Source: Trichomonas vaginalis G3 (lineage: Eukaryota > Parabasalia > Trichomonadida > Trichomonadidae). Taken from it: a stretch of 64,000 nt of DNA. The DNA is taken from the NCBI RefSeq assembly GCF_026262505.1, contig NC_067205.1, positions 11,408,001 through 11,472,000 of the forward strand. The letters are read 5' to 3'. Shown piece after piece: positions 20,749-29,599 of this stretch. The notes beneath the pieces are model-generated. The model worked only from the letters and a program-made list of their open reading frames with translations. It was not told the DNA's origin and searched no databases. The position numbers and the translations under genes are program-made. Position 1 is the first letter of the stretch; the number at the start of each line of letters is the position of its first letter.

Positions 20749-21576
20749 ATGAATTTTACAAAACCACCGTTACCCTTCTTTGGAAATAAGAGTAGATGTA
20801 AAGATATTCTATTGAGAGAACTTAAGAAACTACCGAATGGTCTAACATTTGTAGATTTGTTCGGTGGAAGTTTCTATATATCTCATTTGTGCCATACTGT
20901 ATTTCCTGACTCAAAGATTATATGCAATGACTTCGACAACTATATGAACCGTCTCAAACATATACCAGACACAAACAAAATATTGAGTGAGTTGAAAGAA
21001 AAGATACCTATAGGTAAGATGGAACGTATACCATTAGATAAGAAAAATACTGTCAGAGAGGTTTTGAAAAAAGCAGAGTATATTGACTGGGATAGTATAT
21101 CTGCTAGACTATTATATAGTGGTTCTATAAGAGTTCATGACATTGAAACACTTATGTCAAACGTTTTATATCTTAACTATACAAATGTTTTCAAAGAGGA
21201 CATAGAAAAATATATTGAGGGTATAGAGTTTGTGAGATGTCATTGGACAGAGTTGTATGAAAAATATAAAGACAAGGAAAATATTTTCTTTATAGTGGAC
21301 CCGCCGTTCTATAACACATGGGATTTTCAATACCAAGTAGACTGGACTTTGAGAGACTCTTTAGAAACTTTAGACGTTATACATAACCATCCATGCTTTT
21401 ACTTTACATCCGATAAAAGTGGTTTGGAAACCGTTATGAGATGGTTAGAGGACATACATGACTATGAGTTTAGATATGACAAGATAGAATATGAGAGAGG
21501 TCCTATAAACTGGAGAAAGTGTCACAATAAAGAAATTTTATTAGTAAGTAAATGTGGTTTGAAATCGGATTGTTAG
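20749..21576 (+). CDS. Dam-like (D12 class) N6-adenine DNA methyltransferase
   Basis: The 275-residue protein has the D12-class motifs in order: PPLPFFGNKSR at 6-16, SAM-binding FVDLFGGS at 34-41, ICNDFD at 58-63, and catalytic DPPF at 184-187. The family transfers a methyl group from SAM to adenine N6; bacterial Dam acts on GATC. The whole protein is of usual length. It is the first gene inside the left terminal repeat, and T-rich TTTTTATTATTATATATAA precedes the ATG. N6-methyladenine is known as a regulatory mark in T. vaginalis. Target specificity here is not known; GATC is suggested by family and by the conserved GATC in the element's repeats. Confidence 0.9.
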   Translation: MNFTKPPLPFFGNKSRCKDILLRELKKLPNGLTFVDLFGGSFYISHLCHTVFPDSKIICNDFDNYMNRLKHIPDTNKILSELKEKIPIGKMERIPLDKKNTVREVLKKAEYIDWDSISARLLYSGSIRVHDIETLMSNVLYLNYTNVFKEDIEKYIEGIEFVRCHWTELYEKYKDKENIFFIVDPPFYNTWDFQYQVDWTLRDSLETLDVIHNHPCFYFTSDKSGLETVMRWLEDIHDYEFRYDKIEYERGPINWRKCHNKEILLVSKCGLKSDC

Positions 21577-21683
21577 TTTTAGGTTTTTTCCATTGTGTCA
21601 TTTATTTATTTGACGTGGCAGAAAAGTACAGAGAATATGAAGATGAACCAATGCCTGCAAATGTTCAGCATATGTACTCGTAA
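21552..21683 (+). CDS. 43-residue membrane miniprotein overlapping the methylase end
   Basis: A short frame starts at an ATG 25 bases before the methylase gene ends, in another frame, and runs to TAA at 21683. The product begins MWFEIGLLVLGFFHCVIYLF, one clear membrane segment, followed by a charged tail (AEKYREYEDEPMP). A membrane segment of this quality plus a polar tail, next to virion-type genes, makes it plausible as a small membrane protein. Chance cannot be excluded. Confidence 0.45.
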   Translation: MWFEIGLLVLGFFHCVIYLFDVAEKYREYEDEPMPANVQHMYS

Positions 21684-21706
21684 GAGATATTTTTATCTAA
21701 TATTAA

Positions 21707-22069
21707 ATGGACGCACAGAACTTAGCGAATGCACAGCAACCTGGACAACCAAACCCAGAGAATATTCCAAATGAAGTTAGAATACAAACTGCAATGGCAA
21801 ACTATGGTCAAGTGCCAACAGATGTACAAATGCAAACTGCCATGTCAAATGACGCTGCGTTAGGTTTGCCACCATGGTATGCAAATATGAGATGGAAAGA
21901 GTTTTATACAAACCCTGAAGTGGGATATAAACAACTTTATGCAGATGACGCGAACACAGGAGTTGACCCAGAATATGTTTTCTACCAGAGGAGAAACAGA
22001 ATGTATGAGCTCCAGTTAAAGAATGCCATGGAACTCAACAGGAAACGTAAGAGACTAGGCGGACATTAG
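21707..22069 (+). CDS. Maverick protein of unknown function with duplicated segment
   Basis: The 120-residue protein is not recognised. Two tandem segments are similar (NEVRIQTAMANYG and TDVQMQTAMSNDA, residues about 25-50). The start is rich in Gln, Pro and Asn; the end is basic (MELNRKRKRLGGH), possibly nuclear-localising. ATATTTTTATCTAATATTAA directly precedes the ATG. It lies between the miniprotein and an amphipathic peptide gene, all on one strand, so a virion role is possible. Confidence 0.65.
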   Translation: MDAQNLANAQQPGQPNPENIPNEVRIQTAMANYGQVPTDVQMQTAMSNDAALGLPPWYANMRWKEFYTNPEVGYKQLYADDANTGVDPEYVFYQRRNRMYELQLKNAMELNRKRKRLGGH

Positions 22070-22087
22070 ATTTTTACATATAGTAAA

Positions 22088-22330
22088 ATGGGTTTCTTCA
22101 GTAGTATTGGAAACTTCTTTCGAAATGTTGGAAGAGGTATATGGAATGGAATAAAATCTGTCGGAAAAGGAATTTGGAACGGAGTCAAAAATATTGGTAA
22201 AAGAGTAGGTCAGTTCGTTGGTATTATACCTAAAGACCCTGAACCAGAAGAACAAGCTCCTGTTATACAACAGCCTGAACCTGCACCACAGTCAAGTTGG
22301 CAACCAAATCCAACACCTCAACCGTATTAA
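22088..22330 (+). CDS. Amphipathic, possibly membrane-lytic virion peptide
   Basis: The 80-residue protein begins MGFFSSIGNFF and continues with two near-repeats, RGIWNGIKSVGK and KGIWNGVKNIGK, that would form an amphipathic helix with Trp/Ile on one face and Lys on the other. The rest is rich in Pro, Glu and Gln. Such a pattern is typical of membrane-disrupting proteins such as adenovirus protein VI. TTTTTACATATAGTAAA precedes the ATG. The protein at 25583 has the same design. The lytic role is inferred from composition. Confidence 0.6.
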   Translation: MGFFSSIGNFFRNVGRGIWNGIKSVGKGIWNGVKNIGKRVGQFVGIIPKDPEPEEQAPVIQQPEPAPQSSWQPNPTPQPY

Positions 22331-22334
22331 AAAA

Positions 22335-23183
22335 TTATATTTTTACCGTTCGATAGTAGTTGTATATGAAACTAAGTTCTAAGTAAAACGCATGGTATAA
22401 TGGAATTATTCTTTTTCTTCCATCTGTAGTAAACCATACTTGAAAGTCTGAAATACTTCCACTTGGTGGTTCGTATAACTTTGTAGGTTTTTCGTAAAAG
22501 TCATTTGCCAAGCATAAGAAAGAGTTTTGGGCGCCAGAAAATGAAGCATGAACTATAATAGCATCTGAGTCGAAAACATTTTCATATGTTCCATTAGGGT
22601 TTTCGACTTCATAAAAGTCCGGGTGTACTGGATATTCTGCAGGCTGATTTAACATCCTCAAAAATCTATACCATGCCAAGTTGTTATATTTTGTAGAAAT
22701 ATAAACGTTTTCTCCAAGGTCTTCTATTTTATTGATTTTAACAGTTGCATTTTTCCTGTCATATATAATATCGAGATGGTACTCTCCTTCGTCAATGTTG
22801 TACTGGTTTGCATATTCGAGATAGATATCGTTTATTTTTTCTTGAAAAGCTTGAAGAGTTGTTTCTAAGTTTACAAGCAAATTCACTTGTAAAAGTTTTC
22901 CCTGTTCAAATTTCTCATACATACGTTTTTCTTTGTTATAGTATCGAACTTCAAAACCGACCGTAAATGGGAAACCATGTATGGCTTCTGAAATGAACTT
23001 CATTCTACGAAAGCCAATAGCTTTTGTGACAGATGGGTCTCTTAGCCATCTTAATGGGTAGTCAAAACGATAGCCTTCATGCTTTACGGTATCTGTCTCA
23101 AACTTTTGACCGACATTAGTAAAAAGTTCATCTAATGGTTTAGTTGTAGCAACTCTTGAATTTTCTTTTTCTATTGGAAGCAT
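22335..23183 (-). CDS. Penton-like minor capsid protein, copy A
   Basis: The 282-residue protein is paralogous to 29600-30460. Shared blocks are the start (VATTKPLDELFTNVG), YRFDYPLRWLRDPS, and the end HASFSGAQNSFLCLANDFY then SDFQVWFTTDG-IIPLY-F-LELSFI. The last block resembles the closing strands of penton or minor capsid jelly-rolls of polinton-like viruses, which often read as IxVWxTDxxG. Assignment as minor capsid is therefore moderate. It is divergent from the fibre gene, with only 18 bases between the two ATGs. Confidence 0.5.
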   Translation of the reverse strand: MLPIEKENSRVATTKPLDELFTNVGQKFETDTVKHEGYRFDYPLRWLRDPSVTKAIGFRRMKFISEAIHGFPFTVGFEVRYYNKEKRMYEKFEQGKLLQVNLLVNLETTLQAFQEKINDIYLEYANQYNIDEGEYHLDIIYDRKNATVKINKIEDLGENVYISTKYNNLAWYRFLRMLNQPAEYPVHPDFYEVENPNGTYENVFDSDAIIVHASFSGAQNSFLCLANDFYEKPTKLYEPPSGSISDFQVWFTTDGRKRIIPLYHAFYLELSFIYNYYRTVKI

Positions 23184-23201
23184 ATTTTATCTAGAATAAA
23201 A
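23184..23201. promoter_or_regulatory. 18-bp shared divergent promoter
   Basis: Only 18 bases (ATTTTATCTAGAATAAAA) separate the start codons of the penton-like gene and the fibre gene. The sequence is a near-palindrome with a T-rich box facing each gene. The same layout occurs at 39800-39817. Confidence 0.6.
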
Positions 23202-24609
23202 ATGTCAAATGAAACAGCGTCTATGAGAGAAATACAACACAACCGACAACTCATTATGCAAGCTCTAAATAAGAACACAACAAACTTTTCAAACTATTCT
23301 AAGATATCTGAGTCATTGAAAGAAGGAAACTTAAAACTGACATTAAACCCAATGACAGATGAGTTTCTATTTCAAGACAATAAGAACCATACTGTCTGTA
23401 TAAATCCAACAAAAGGAACTTTAAACGAGAAACCTATAAATGAACTTCTTTTGAAAACAGATGTTGACAACAAAGCTGACAAAGAATATGTAGACGATGC
23501 AATAGCAAAAAAGAAGAAAGAAAGCTAACAATGCTTATGCAACAAAAGAACATACTCATCCTGAACTAGCAGACAAAACATATGTTGACAATAAAATGTC
23601 AAGTGAAGTGACAAGAGCTGAAAACGAATATTCTAAAAAGACTCATATACATTCTATATCTGAAATAACAGACTTAAACGTTAGCCTTTGAAAAGAAAGC
23701 GGATAAGGAATATGTGGCTAGTAAGTTAGAGAAGAAAGCAGATAAGGAATATGTGGATGAAAAAGATAACGAAATGAAAGAAAGGGTTGACTGGTACCAT
23801 GAATGGACATCGAAGACTTTTAAAGTTAAAGCGATACAGGATGGGTTTCAGGATGTTTAGACCTTAAAGCAGATAAAACTTATGTTAACGATGAGTTAGA
23901 GAAGAAAGCAAATAAGACTCATACACATACAAGTTTTACAACTGTTGCTATAGAAAGTATTGAAGGAACGGTTGAAGAAACTGGTGGGGATGCAATATAT
24001 TGTAAACCTCCTAACTTTCCACAAGGTTTAACATCGGATGACGACATAACGACGATGAAAAACATTAGATGTAAAGATGTTTATGTCATGAAGGATGAAC
24101 ATAATATTAAATTCACTGCTCAAGATTTATATGACAAGAAAGCAGACAAAACAGAGCTTCAAACATTAAAGACAGAAATACTTCAAACATTATATCCTAT
24201 AGGCTCTATTTATACGTCAATGAACTCTACCAGACCAGAAGTAGTACTTGGTTTTGGAACTTGGACTCAAATAGTCGACAGGTTTTTGTATTGTGCAAAC
24301 TCTTCAAAGGAAACAGGTGGAAGTAAAACGATTTCAGGTGAAAATTTACCTGCACATAGTCACTACATAGATTTAAGTAATCTCAAGCAGGTTGGCATAA
24401 GCATAGATATTGGGATTGGTCAGCAATGACAAAAGGTAAAGGATATGATGTTAAAGACAACGTTAAGTTTGCTATAGATTGTTACTGGAGTAACACTGAG
24501 GGAGGAGGAAACCATAACATCGCGTTACAGGATATACGCAAACAACGGAAAAAGTAAAGACTACATGCCACCTTACATGACAGTTTACGCATGGTATAGA
24601 AATGCTTAG
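23202..24609 (+). pseudogene. Phage-tail-fibre-like receptor-binding protein, broken
   Basis: The span is broken with several breaks. It contains repeated short units of the type KADKEYVD and KKTHTH typical of trimeric fibre shafts, then a head-like region with LYPIGSIYTSMNSTRP and ENLPAHSH, and ends MPPYMTVYAWYRNA. These motifs match the collar and head of phage short tail fibres and related receptor-binding proteins. A fibre in a capsid-bearing element would bind the host surface. It converges on and just overlaps the integrase 3' end. Confidence 0.75.
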
Positions 24610-25565
24610 TCGTCATTTTCAACTTCTTTAGCATATTCGTCAGGAGTTGTCTTATATTTGTTAGGAACTGTCTTTGAAAGTATACCACCTTGAACTTTGA
24701 CAAGTTTGAAACGAGGTCTGACAATAGTAGTTTTATCTTCTGCTTGCAGTCTGTACATTTTGCCATGTTTGCCTAAAACTTCATAATATTCTCTGTATAC
24801 TTTCTTCTATTTTTACGAACACGAATGTGAGTACCTGTCGGGTTCCCATTGTTGTCATAGTCAATAGTATTTTCATATGGGTCGCGTTTAGGTATTTCTA
24901 TTTTTACTTTGTCACCTTTCTGAAGTTTGAAGCCTGGCATTCTTTCTTGTTTGTCTCTTTTGACTAAATTATTAAATATATAGTCTTTCTCTAAGTCAGG
25001 GTTGTTTTTCATTTCTTCGGGGGAGTGGTTTCCCAAACCTTTTTGTTTACGGTTATTGTAAATATTTAAAACTTGTCTCATCTTTGCCATGGAGAAGTGT
25101 CTATATTTGTCGTCATATGACATTTCATTTGCTTCACCACCTTGTGGTTGGTTTAAGTCTCTTAACATTTTTTATACAACCGTCAATGACACCAAGAGCA
25201 GAATGGTTTTGGTCGACAATGAAATATTGGTTTACATTTTTTGAACGCAGATAGTTTTTAATATCGTCTGATTTGAAAGAACTTTCACAGTCAGATGTCA
25301 GTTTTGTTGGATGGTATTTGTCAACGAATATTGTCAAAGCTGCTAAGACATCTAAAATATTTTTGGACTGTAATGGTATGGCTTCACAGTATCTTGTGTT
25401 TTGACCGACAAATATTAGCCAGTATGGTGGTCCATCTGTTCTAACTCTCGGAATGTTTTCCAAGATATCCATAAACCAAGCATTTGGTGTTGAACTAAAG
25501 ATTTTTATCATGAGTGCTTTCTTTGTCGCTTTAGAAACATAGGGGTCCTTGTTTGGATTCGTCAT
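24606..25565 (-). pseudogene. int: Maverick retroviral-type integrase, broken
   Basis: The Maverick integrase is broken with about two breaks. Visible parts are a DDE core with WFMDILENIP, LTSDCESSFKS and HSALGVIDGCIKN, and a C-terminal SH3-like segment with FKLQKGDKVKIEIPKR. This enzyme family joins the element ends to target DNA. It is distinct from the integrase core at 13210-13848. The start is close to 25583, and the two genes diverge with a very short spacer. Confidence 0.8.
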
Positions 25566-25582
25566 TTTTTAACCCATAAGAA

Positions 25583-25984
25583 ATGGGTTTATTTGGCGCA
25601 TTAGCAGGAGTTGCATCCAGATTTTTGCCCGCAGTGGGAACAATAGCCAGAGGTGTATTTGGAGTTGGAAGGAAGATTTTGAGTACATTAGGTATACTTA
25701 AAGAGAAAGCACAACCTATTATACAAACTGTACAGAAAGGTTGGGATGTAGCACGAGATGCAACAAATCTTATTCCAAATCCTGAAACAAGAGGAAAAGT
25801 TCAAGGATGGATGGATACTGTAGGAAAACAAGCAGGAAACTATTATAACAAAGCAAATGACTACTATAACCAAGCAGGACACTATATGGACCAAGGTGAA
25901 AGATTCTTTAACAGAGGATATAACCATGCACAACAGTGGGTAAACAATAACCAACCTCAACCGCCTCAAACTTGGGGAATGTAA
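25583..25984 (+). CDS. Amphipathic virion protein with fusion-peptide-like start
   Basis: The 133-residue protein begins MGLFGALAGVASRFLP, strikingly like viral fusion peptides (GLFGAIAGF type), and continues with an amphipathic Gly/Val/Lys stretch to residue 45. The middle is helical, and the end has repeated Asn-Tyr units (GNYYNKANDYYNQAGHYMDQ) and Pro/Gln. Like the 22088 protein, it fits the adenovirus protein-VI pattern of an N-terminal amphipathic membrane-active helix. The role in membrane penetration is inferred, not shown. Confidence 0.6.
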   Translation: MGLFGALAGVASRFLPAVGTIARGVFGVGRKILSTLGILKEKAQPIIQTVQKGWDVARDATNLIPNPETRGKVQGWMDTVGKQAGNYYNKANDYYNQAGHYMDQGERFFNRGYNHAQQWVNNNQPQPPQTWGM

Positions 25985-26003
25985 AGTTTTTTACTGAGAT
26001 GAA

Positions 26004-26159
26004 ATGAACAATACAGCATTGAGACAAATGGGCTCAAGATGGATTTGTCGACTTCCAGCAGTTACACAACCACGTGTTTGTCAAGTTCTTCCTATACCTC
26101 AGGAAGTTTTAGACCGACTTAAAAAACAACAACAACCAGTTGAAAACAAACCAAACTAA
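26004..26159 (+). CDS. 51-residue Maverick miniprotein
   Basis: A short frame starts after TTTTTTACTGAGATGAA, and the next gene (26179) starts after the identical sequence, which supports both starts. The product is basic and Pro/Gln-rich (WICRLPAVTQPRVCQVLPIP, then KKQQQPVENKPN) with two cysteines. No family is recognised. It sits among virion-type small genes on the same strand. Confidence 0.5.
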   Translation: MNNTALRQMGSRWICRLPAVTQPRVCQVLPIPQEVLDRLKKQQQPVENKPN

Positions 26160-26178
26160 ATTTTTTTACTGAGATGAA

Positions 26179-26394
26179 ATGACCGAAGAAGTTGAAACGG
26201 TAGATTTGACACCACAAACAAAAAGTTCAGAACCATTGTCAAAACCTGTCAAAGAACTTACAGATGAAGAGAAAAATTCAATAATAGAAGGTGCAAGGTC
26301 TGGAAATACAAACCTAACTATAAAGTCACTTTTCATAGAAATGGAACGGCTAGTATCTCAAAAAAGAAACAGACTCTCACAAATAAAATATTGA
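26179..26394 (+). CDS. Small acidic Maverick protein
   Basis: The 71-residue protein is acidic at the start (MTEEVETVDLTPQTKSSEP) and helical after (IIEGARSGNTNLTIKSLFIEMERLV). It overlaps the next frame by four bases (ATGA). The two may be separate genes or one gene that is now broken; I leave them as two entries. The promoter sequence TTTTTTACTGAGATGAA before the ATG duplicates that of 26004. Function is unknown. Confidence 0.5.
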   Translation: MTEEVETVDLTPQTKSSEPLSKPVKELTDEEKNSIIEGARSGNTNLTIKSLFIEMERLVSQKRNRLSQIKY

Positions 26395-26762
26395 AGTCTG
26401 AAGGAGCTTTCGAGACAACAGATGGAAAAGTTTACTTCACTGACCAACAGTTCATTATAGAACATCTCATTGACTTAGAGTCGAAATATTCTAAACTTTA
26501 CAACAAACACAAAAAGTTGAAAGGAAAACAAAAACAAATGGCATATGATATTTATGAAGATGTTGACGACACAACTGTTCCTGCAAGTGAAGTAAAGTCA
26601 GAGGAACCGAAAAGTGACGAAAAACCGATAGAAGAAGGTGAGCCAAAAACTGAAGATAAACCAAAACCAAAGTTTAGTATTGGAACTAAACCAAGTCAAC
26701 CTTCATTAGCTGGTATGGGTTGGCGTCAAAGACTTATGGCAGCAAGTGCTTATGTAAAGTAA
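26391..26762 (+). CDS. Maverick protein with coiled coil and acidic linker
   Basis: The 123-residue protein has a helical, lysine-rich part (LESKYSKLYNKHKKLKGKQKQ, residues about 28-48), an acidic linker with repeated Glu/Pro/Lys, and a hydrophobic/basic end (LAGMGWRQRLMAASAYVK). Its ATG overlaps the stop of the preceding frame. Whether it has its own start is uncertain. No family is recognised; composition suggests a structural or scaffold protein. Confidence 0.45.
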   Translation: MKSEGAFETTDGKVYFTDQQFIIEHLIDLESKYSKLYNKHKKLKGKQKQMAYDIYEDVDDTTVPASEVKSEEPKSDEKPIEEGEPKTEDKPKPKFSIGTKPSQPSLAGMGWRQRLMAASAYVK

Positions 26763-26804
26763 AGAAAACATTTTTAAAACCATATATTTTTTTATTTTTA
26801 TAAA

Positions 26805-28949
26805 ATGCCTCTATATAGAATGGATAGAAAATCTGCTAGAATAAAAGCAGAGTTGCAAAGATATGGTTGGAGAGTTTCGAAGAATTTTAAATATAGGAAG
26901 GGAAGACCCATAAAAGTCTATGACAAATTGTCTGGTCTTCGCTACGAAATGGATTTGGAAACAGCACGTGCCAATTATCCAAACAGACTAGAGAGGTTAG
27001 AAGAAGAACGTCTTATGGACATGCCTTTCGATGTTAGTGAACCTCAAGTTGAGGGACACGACGGCTTTGCCAGATTCTATTGGAAACATGACGAACAATT
27101 GCATCCTTTGAGAAGGAAAAAAGGAAAAGGTGAAGACACACATGCTCCCATGGAAAGAACAAGATATGCATATGAAAAGTATCGCGAGGTTAGAAGTAAA
27201 ATTGGACAAGGTGGAGACTTTACAGTAAAATTTGACGAAGGAAAGAACAAAGAAGGCTTCATGGGTGTACTTGCTGCAATTCAAGACGGAAATAAGAAAG
27301 GATACAATCTCAGATTGACCATAACAGATTTGGATGGTCACATTTACTATGCACATGGCAATGTCACAACAGCTGCAATGCTTCTTGACGCTTTCAAGAC
27401 TACAAAGAGAGAACAAATGGCTGACTCGGACTCAGACATTTTGAATGCAATTGAAGGAATTGCAAGTGTAAAGTTCGAATGGTACCAACCTAACCCTCAA
27501 GCAGTCAGACAACATGCTGGATACTTCCCCTTCATAAATAAGTCTGACATTGACTTGACAAGGTATGGAATTTACAATTCAATTGAAACAATTGTCAATG
27601 AACCTTGCATTCTTACATGTCTCAGGAACTCTGGTCTTGTTACAGATGAGAAAATGAAGTATCTTGAGTCATGTGTGAAGACAAGGTACATTCTCAGAGG
27701 TCAATTGGCAAAAATTGCACCGTTGGCAAATGTCAATATCCGAGTCAACATACCTACAGCTAAAGGTTCTTCACATGACGACTATGTTGTTGACAAAGAC
27801 TTACCATGGTTGAAGATTGCAATTGTCCACAACCACTTCATGTTGAACGAAAGTCTTATGTTCGGAAAAGGCAAGTGCAACATTGTCAGAGCTGTAAACA
27901 TTCTTTTCGAGAAAGGTTTGTTGGAACCAATTCCAGATGACAAGCTGACAGAAACTTTTGTACCAAAAGACGAAACAAACTTTTCACTGTTAGCAAGACC
28001 AAAAGTTGTTCCAGACAAAGTTCTAGTACAAAAGAAGTACACAATTCCAAAAGGAGTTGGATTGTTCGGATACCAACCTGAACCAGAAGAACTTCCAATG
28101 AGGTTGCAAGAACTTCAAGATGCTATAAACAAACTTCCATTGAGACATCCAATTGACGTCAAATTGTATTGGAGAGCATCTGAGTTAGGTCAGAAGGTTT
28201 TATATGAAACAGGTTGCTTCGACGATGTTTATGAGATAACAGGAGAAGTTTCTCAGAAGATAAGAGACTCACTTGAATTTCCACAAACTGGACCAATTGG
28301 TTGCGACAAGTTCGACTCAGATGAAAAGATATACTATGTCGACCTTAACGCTGCATACATGAGGTTTGTCCAATATATTCCGACTGGAATTCCAAACGAA
28401 GATGGTGAGTTCCCTGGAAGGAACTATACAGTTGGAAAAGTCATACAACAACTGTATGATATTAGGAAAGCTTCAAACCCCAAACTTGCAATGACACTCA
28501 AATTGCTTATGAATTCGACATGGGGATATTCCATTAAGAAACCTCAAGAGATGAAGAGTAAACATTATGAGAAGGTCGACAACTTTGTTGAAAGGTTTTC
28601 TCCTTTTGTTTTGAAGTACGAATTCACTCAAGGTCAAAGTGGCTTAGTAACCACATTAAAACCTATTGTCGAACATTGGTCTTACCCTCAGTTCGCAAAG
28701 GCAGTCCTTGACAACTACAACAAATTCTTCTCCGAAGTCAAATCCAAAGTTGTGGTTTACTATGAAAACATTGACGCACTCATGACGAACGAAGAAGGCT
28801 ATAACAAACTCATTGAAATGGGTATGGTCGGTGAAAAGATGGGCTGTTTTAAGCTAGATAAGGTATTTTCCGAAGTTCATGTAATATCGAAAAGGAAATA
28901 TTGGGGCATACTTGAAGACGGCACAGAAATAAAACATTGCATGAAGTAA
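26805..28949 (+). CDS. Divergent family B DNA polymerase-like protein with OTU-like region
   Basis: The 714-residue open frame has polymerase-type blocks YYVDLNAAYMRF (motif A-like), LKLLMNSTWGYSIKKP (motif B-like) and a later KRKYWGI. Ahead of them, at about residues 265-360, is an OTU-like segment with EPCILTCLRNSG and HNHFMLNES, placed as in the element 1 polymerase. I could not recognise a proofreading exonuclease region. The spacing between the A- and B-like blocks is short. The frame is unbroken, but whether it is the replicating enzyme of this element is unsure; it may instead have another role. ATATATTTTTTTATTTTTAT precedes the ATG. Confidence 0.65.
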   Translation: MPLYRMDRKSARIKAELQRYGWRVSKNFKYRKGRPIKVYDKLSGLRYEMDLETARANYPNRLERLEEERLMDMPFDVSEPQVEGHDGFARFYWKHDEQLHPLRRKKGKGEDTHAPMERTRYAYEKYREVRSKIGQGGDFTVKFDEGKNKEGFMGVLAAIQDGNKKGYNLRLTITDLDGHIYYAHGNVTTAAMLLDAFKTTKREQMADSDSDILNAIEGIASVKFEWYQPNPQAVRQHAGYFPFINKSDIDLTRYGIYNSIETIVNEPCILTCLRNSGLVTDEKMKYLESCVKTRYILRGQLAKIAPLANVNIRVNIPTAKGSSHDDYVVDKDLPWLKIAIVHNHFMLNESLMFGKGKCNIVRAVNILFEKGLLEPIPDDKLTETFVPKDETNFSLLARPKVVPDKVLVQKKYTIPKGVGLFGYQPEPEELPMRLQELQDAINKLPLRHPIDVKLYWRASELGQKVLYETGCFDDVYEITGEVSQKIRDSLEFPQTGPIGCDKFDSDEKIYYVDLNAAYMRFVQYIPTGIPNEDGEFPGRNYTVGKVIQQLYDIRKASNPKLAMTLKLLMNSTWGYSIKKPQEMKSKHYEKVDNFVERFSPFVLKYEFTQGQSGLVTTLKPIVEHWSYPQFAKAVLDNYNKFFSEVKSKVVVYYENIDALMTNEEGYNKLIEMGMVGEKMGCFKLDKVFSEVHVISKRKYWGILEDGTEIKHCMK

Positions 28950-28989
28950 AAACGTTTTTCAAAAAAATATTTTTTTTATTTTATTTGAA

Positions 28990-29574
28990 ATGTACGCTGA
29001 GTTTGTTGGAGCAGACCGTTGGGAAACTTGTTTGTTAGATGAGAAATATGAAATTCACTGTTGTGAGTCATTTGAAGTCAGAAACAAAAAGACAAAAAGA
29101 GTTTTAAGCGAATGTGAGGGAAATAAAGGATATGCTATTATGAAGATGGGTGGGAAACGCTATCTTAAACATATTGTCATTGCAACTCATTTTATACCGA
29201 ACCCTAACAATTTACCTTTTGTAGACCATATAAACCGTATAAGAAACGACAATAGACTTGAAAACTTACGTTGGGTCACTCGTTCTGAAAACAATAAGAA
29301 CAAAGGTAAATTTAGAGATATTGTATTCGAATTTGTCGACGAACTAGAAGATGAAACAATTGAAATTACAGACTATGGCGAGCATACGTTTGAGTTTTAC
29401 TACTATAGCGAAGAACAAGACTCTTTCTACTTTTATACCGGCGTAAACTATAGGAAATTACAAGTATGTTTTACTAAGGAAGGCTATGCTTATGTAAACA
29501 CTAGAGATACAGATGGAAAAAGCGTTCATATATTTCTTAACAAATTCAAGAAGCTATATGGCATACCATTTTAA
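28990..29574 (+). CDS. NUMOD4/HNH-type homing endonuclease
   Basis: The 194-residue protein begins with a NUMOD4-like region (Trp at residue 11, then SFEVRNKKTKRVLS). The HNH part is HIVIATHFIPNPN then VDHINRIRNDNRLENLRWVT at about residues 62-100, with the His-Asn-Asn order of the HNH_3 family. Such enzymes cut DNA and commonly spread between phages. The C-terminal 75 residues form a separate domain that also exists alone at 12776-13096. It lies between the polymerase and a penton-like gene. The typical T-rich box precedes the ATG. Confidence 0.85.
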   Translation: MYAEFVGADRWETCLLDEKYEIHCCESFEVRNKKTKRVLSECEGNKGYAIMKMGGKRYLKHIVIATHFIPNPNNLPFVDHINRIRNDNRLENLRWVTRSENNKNKGKFRDIVFEFVDELEDETIEITDYGEHTFEFYYYSEEQDSFYFYTGVNYRKLQVCFTKEGYAYVNTRDTDGKSVHIFLNKFKKLYGIPF

Positions 29575-29599
29575 AACAATATATTTTTACATATATAAA

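Noticed and set aside
29513-29599. N-terminal extension of penton-like copy B
   Set aside because: The box TATTTTTACATATATAAA lies just before ATG 29600, the paralogue has no extension, and it overlaps the HNH gene end.
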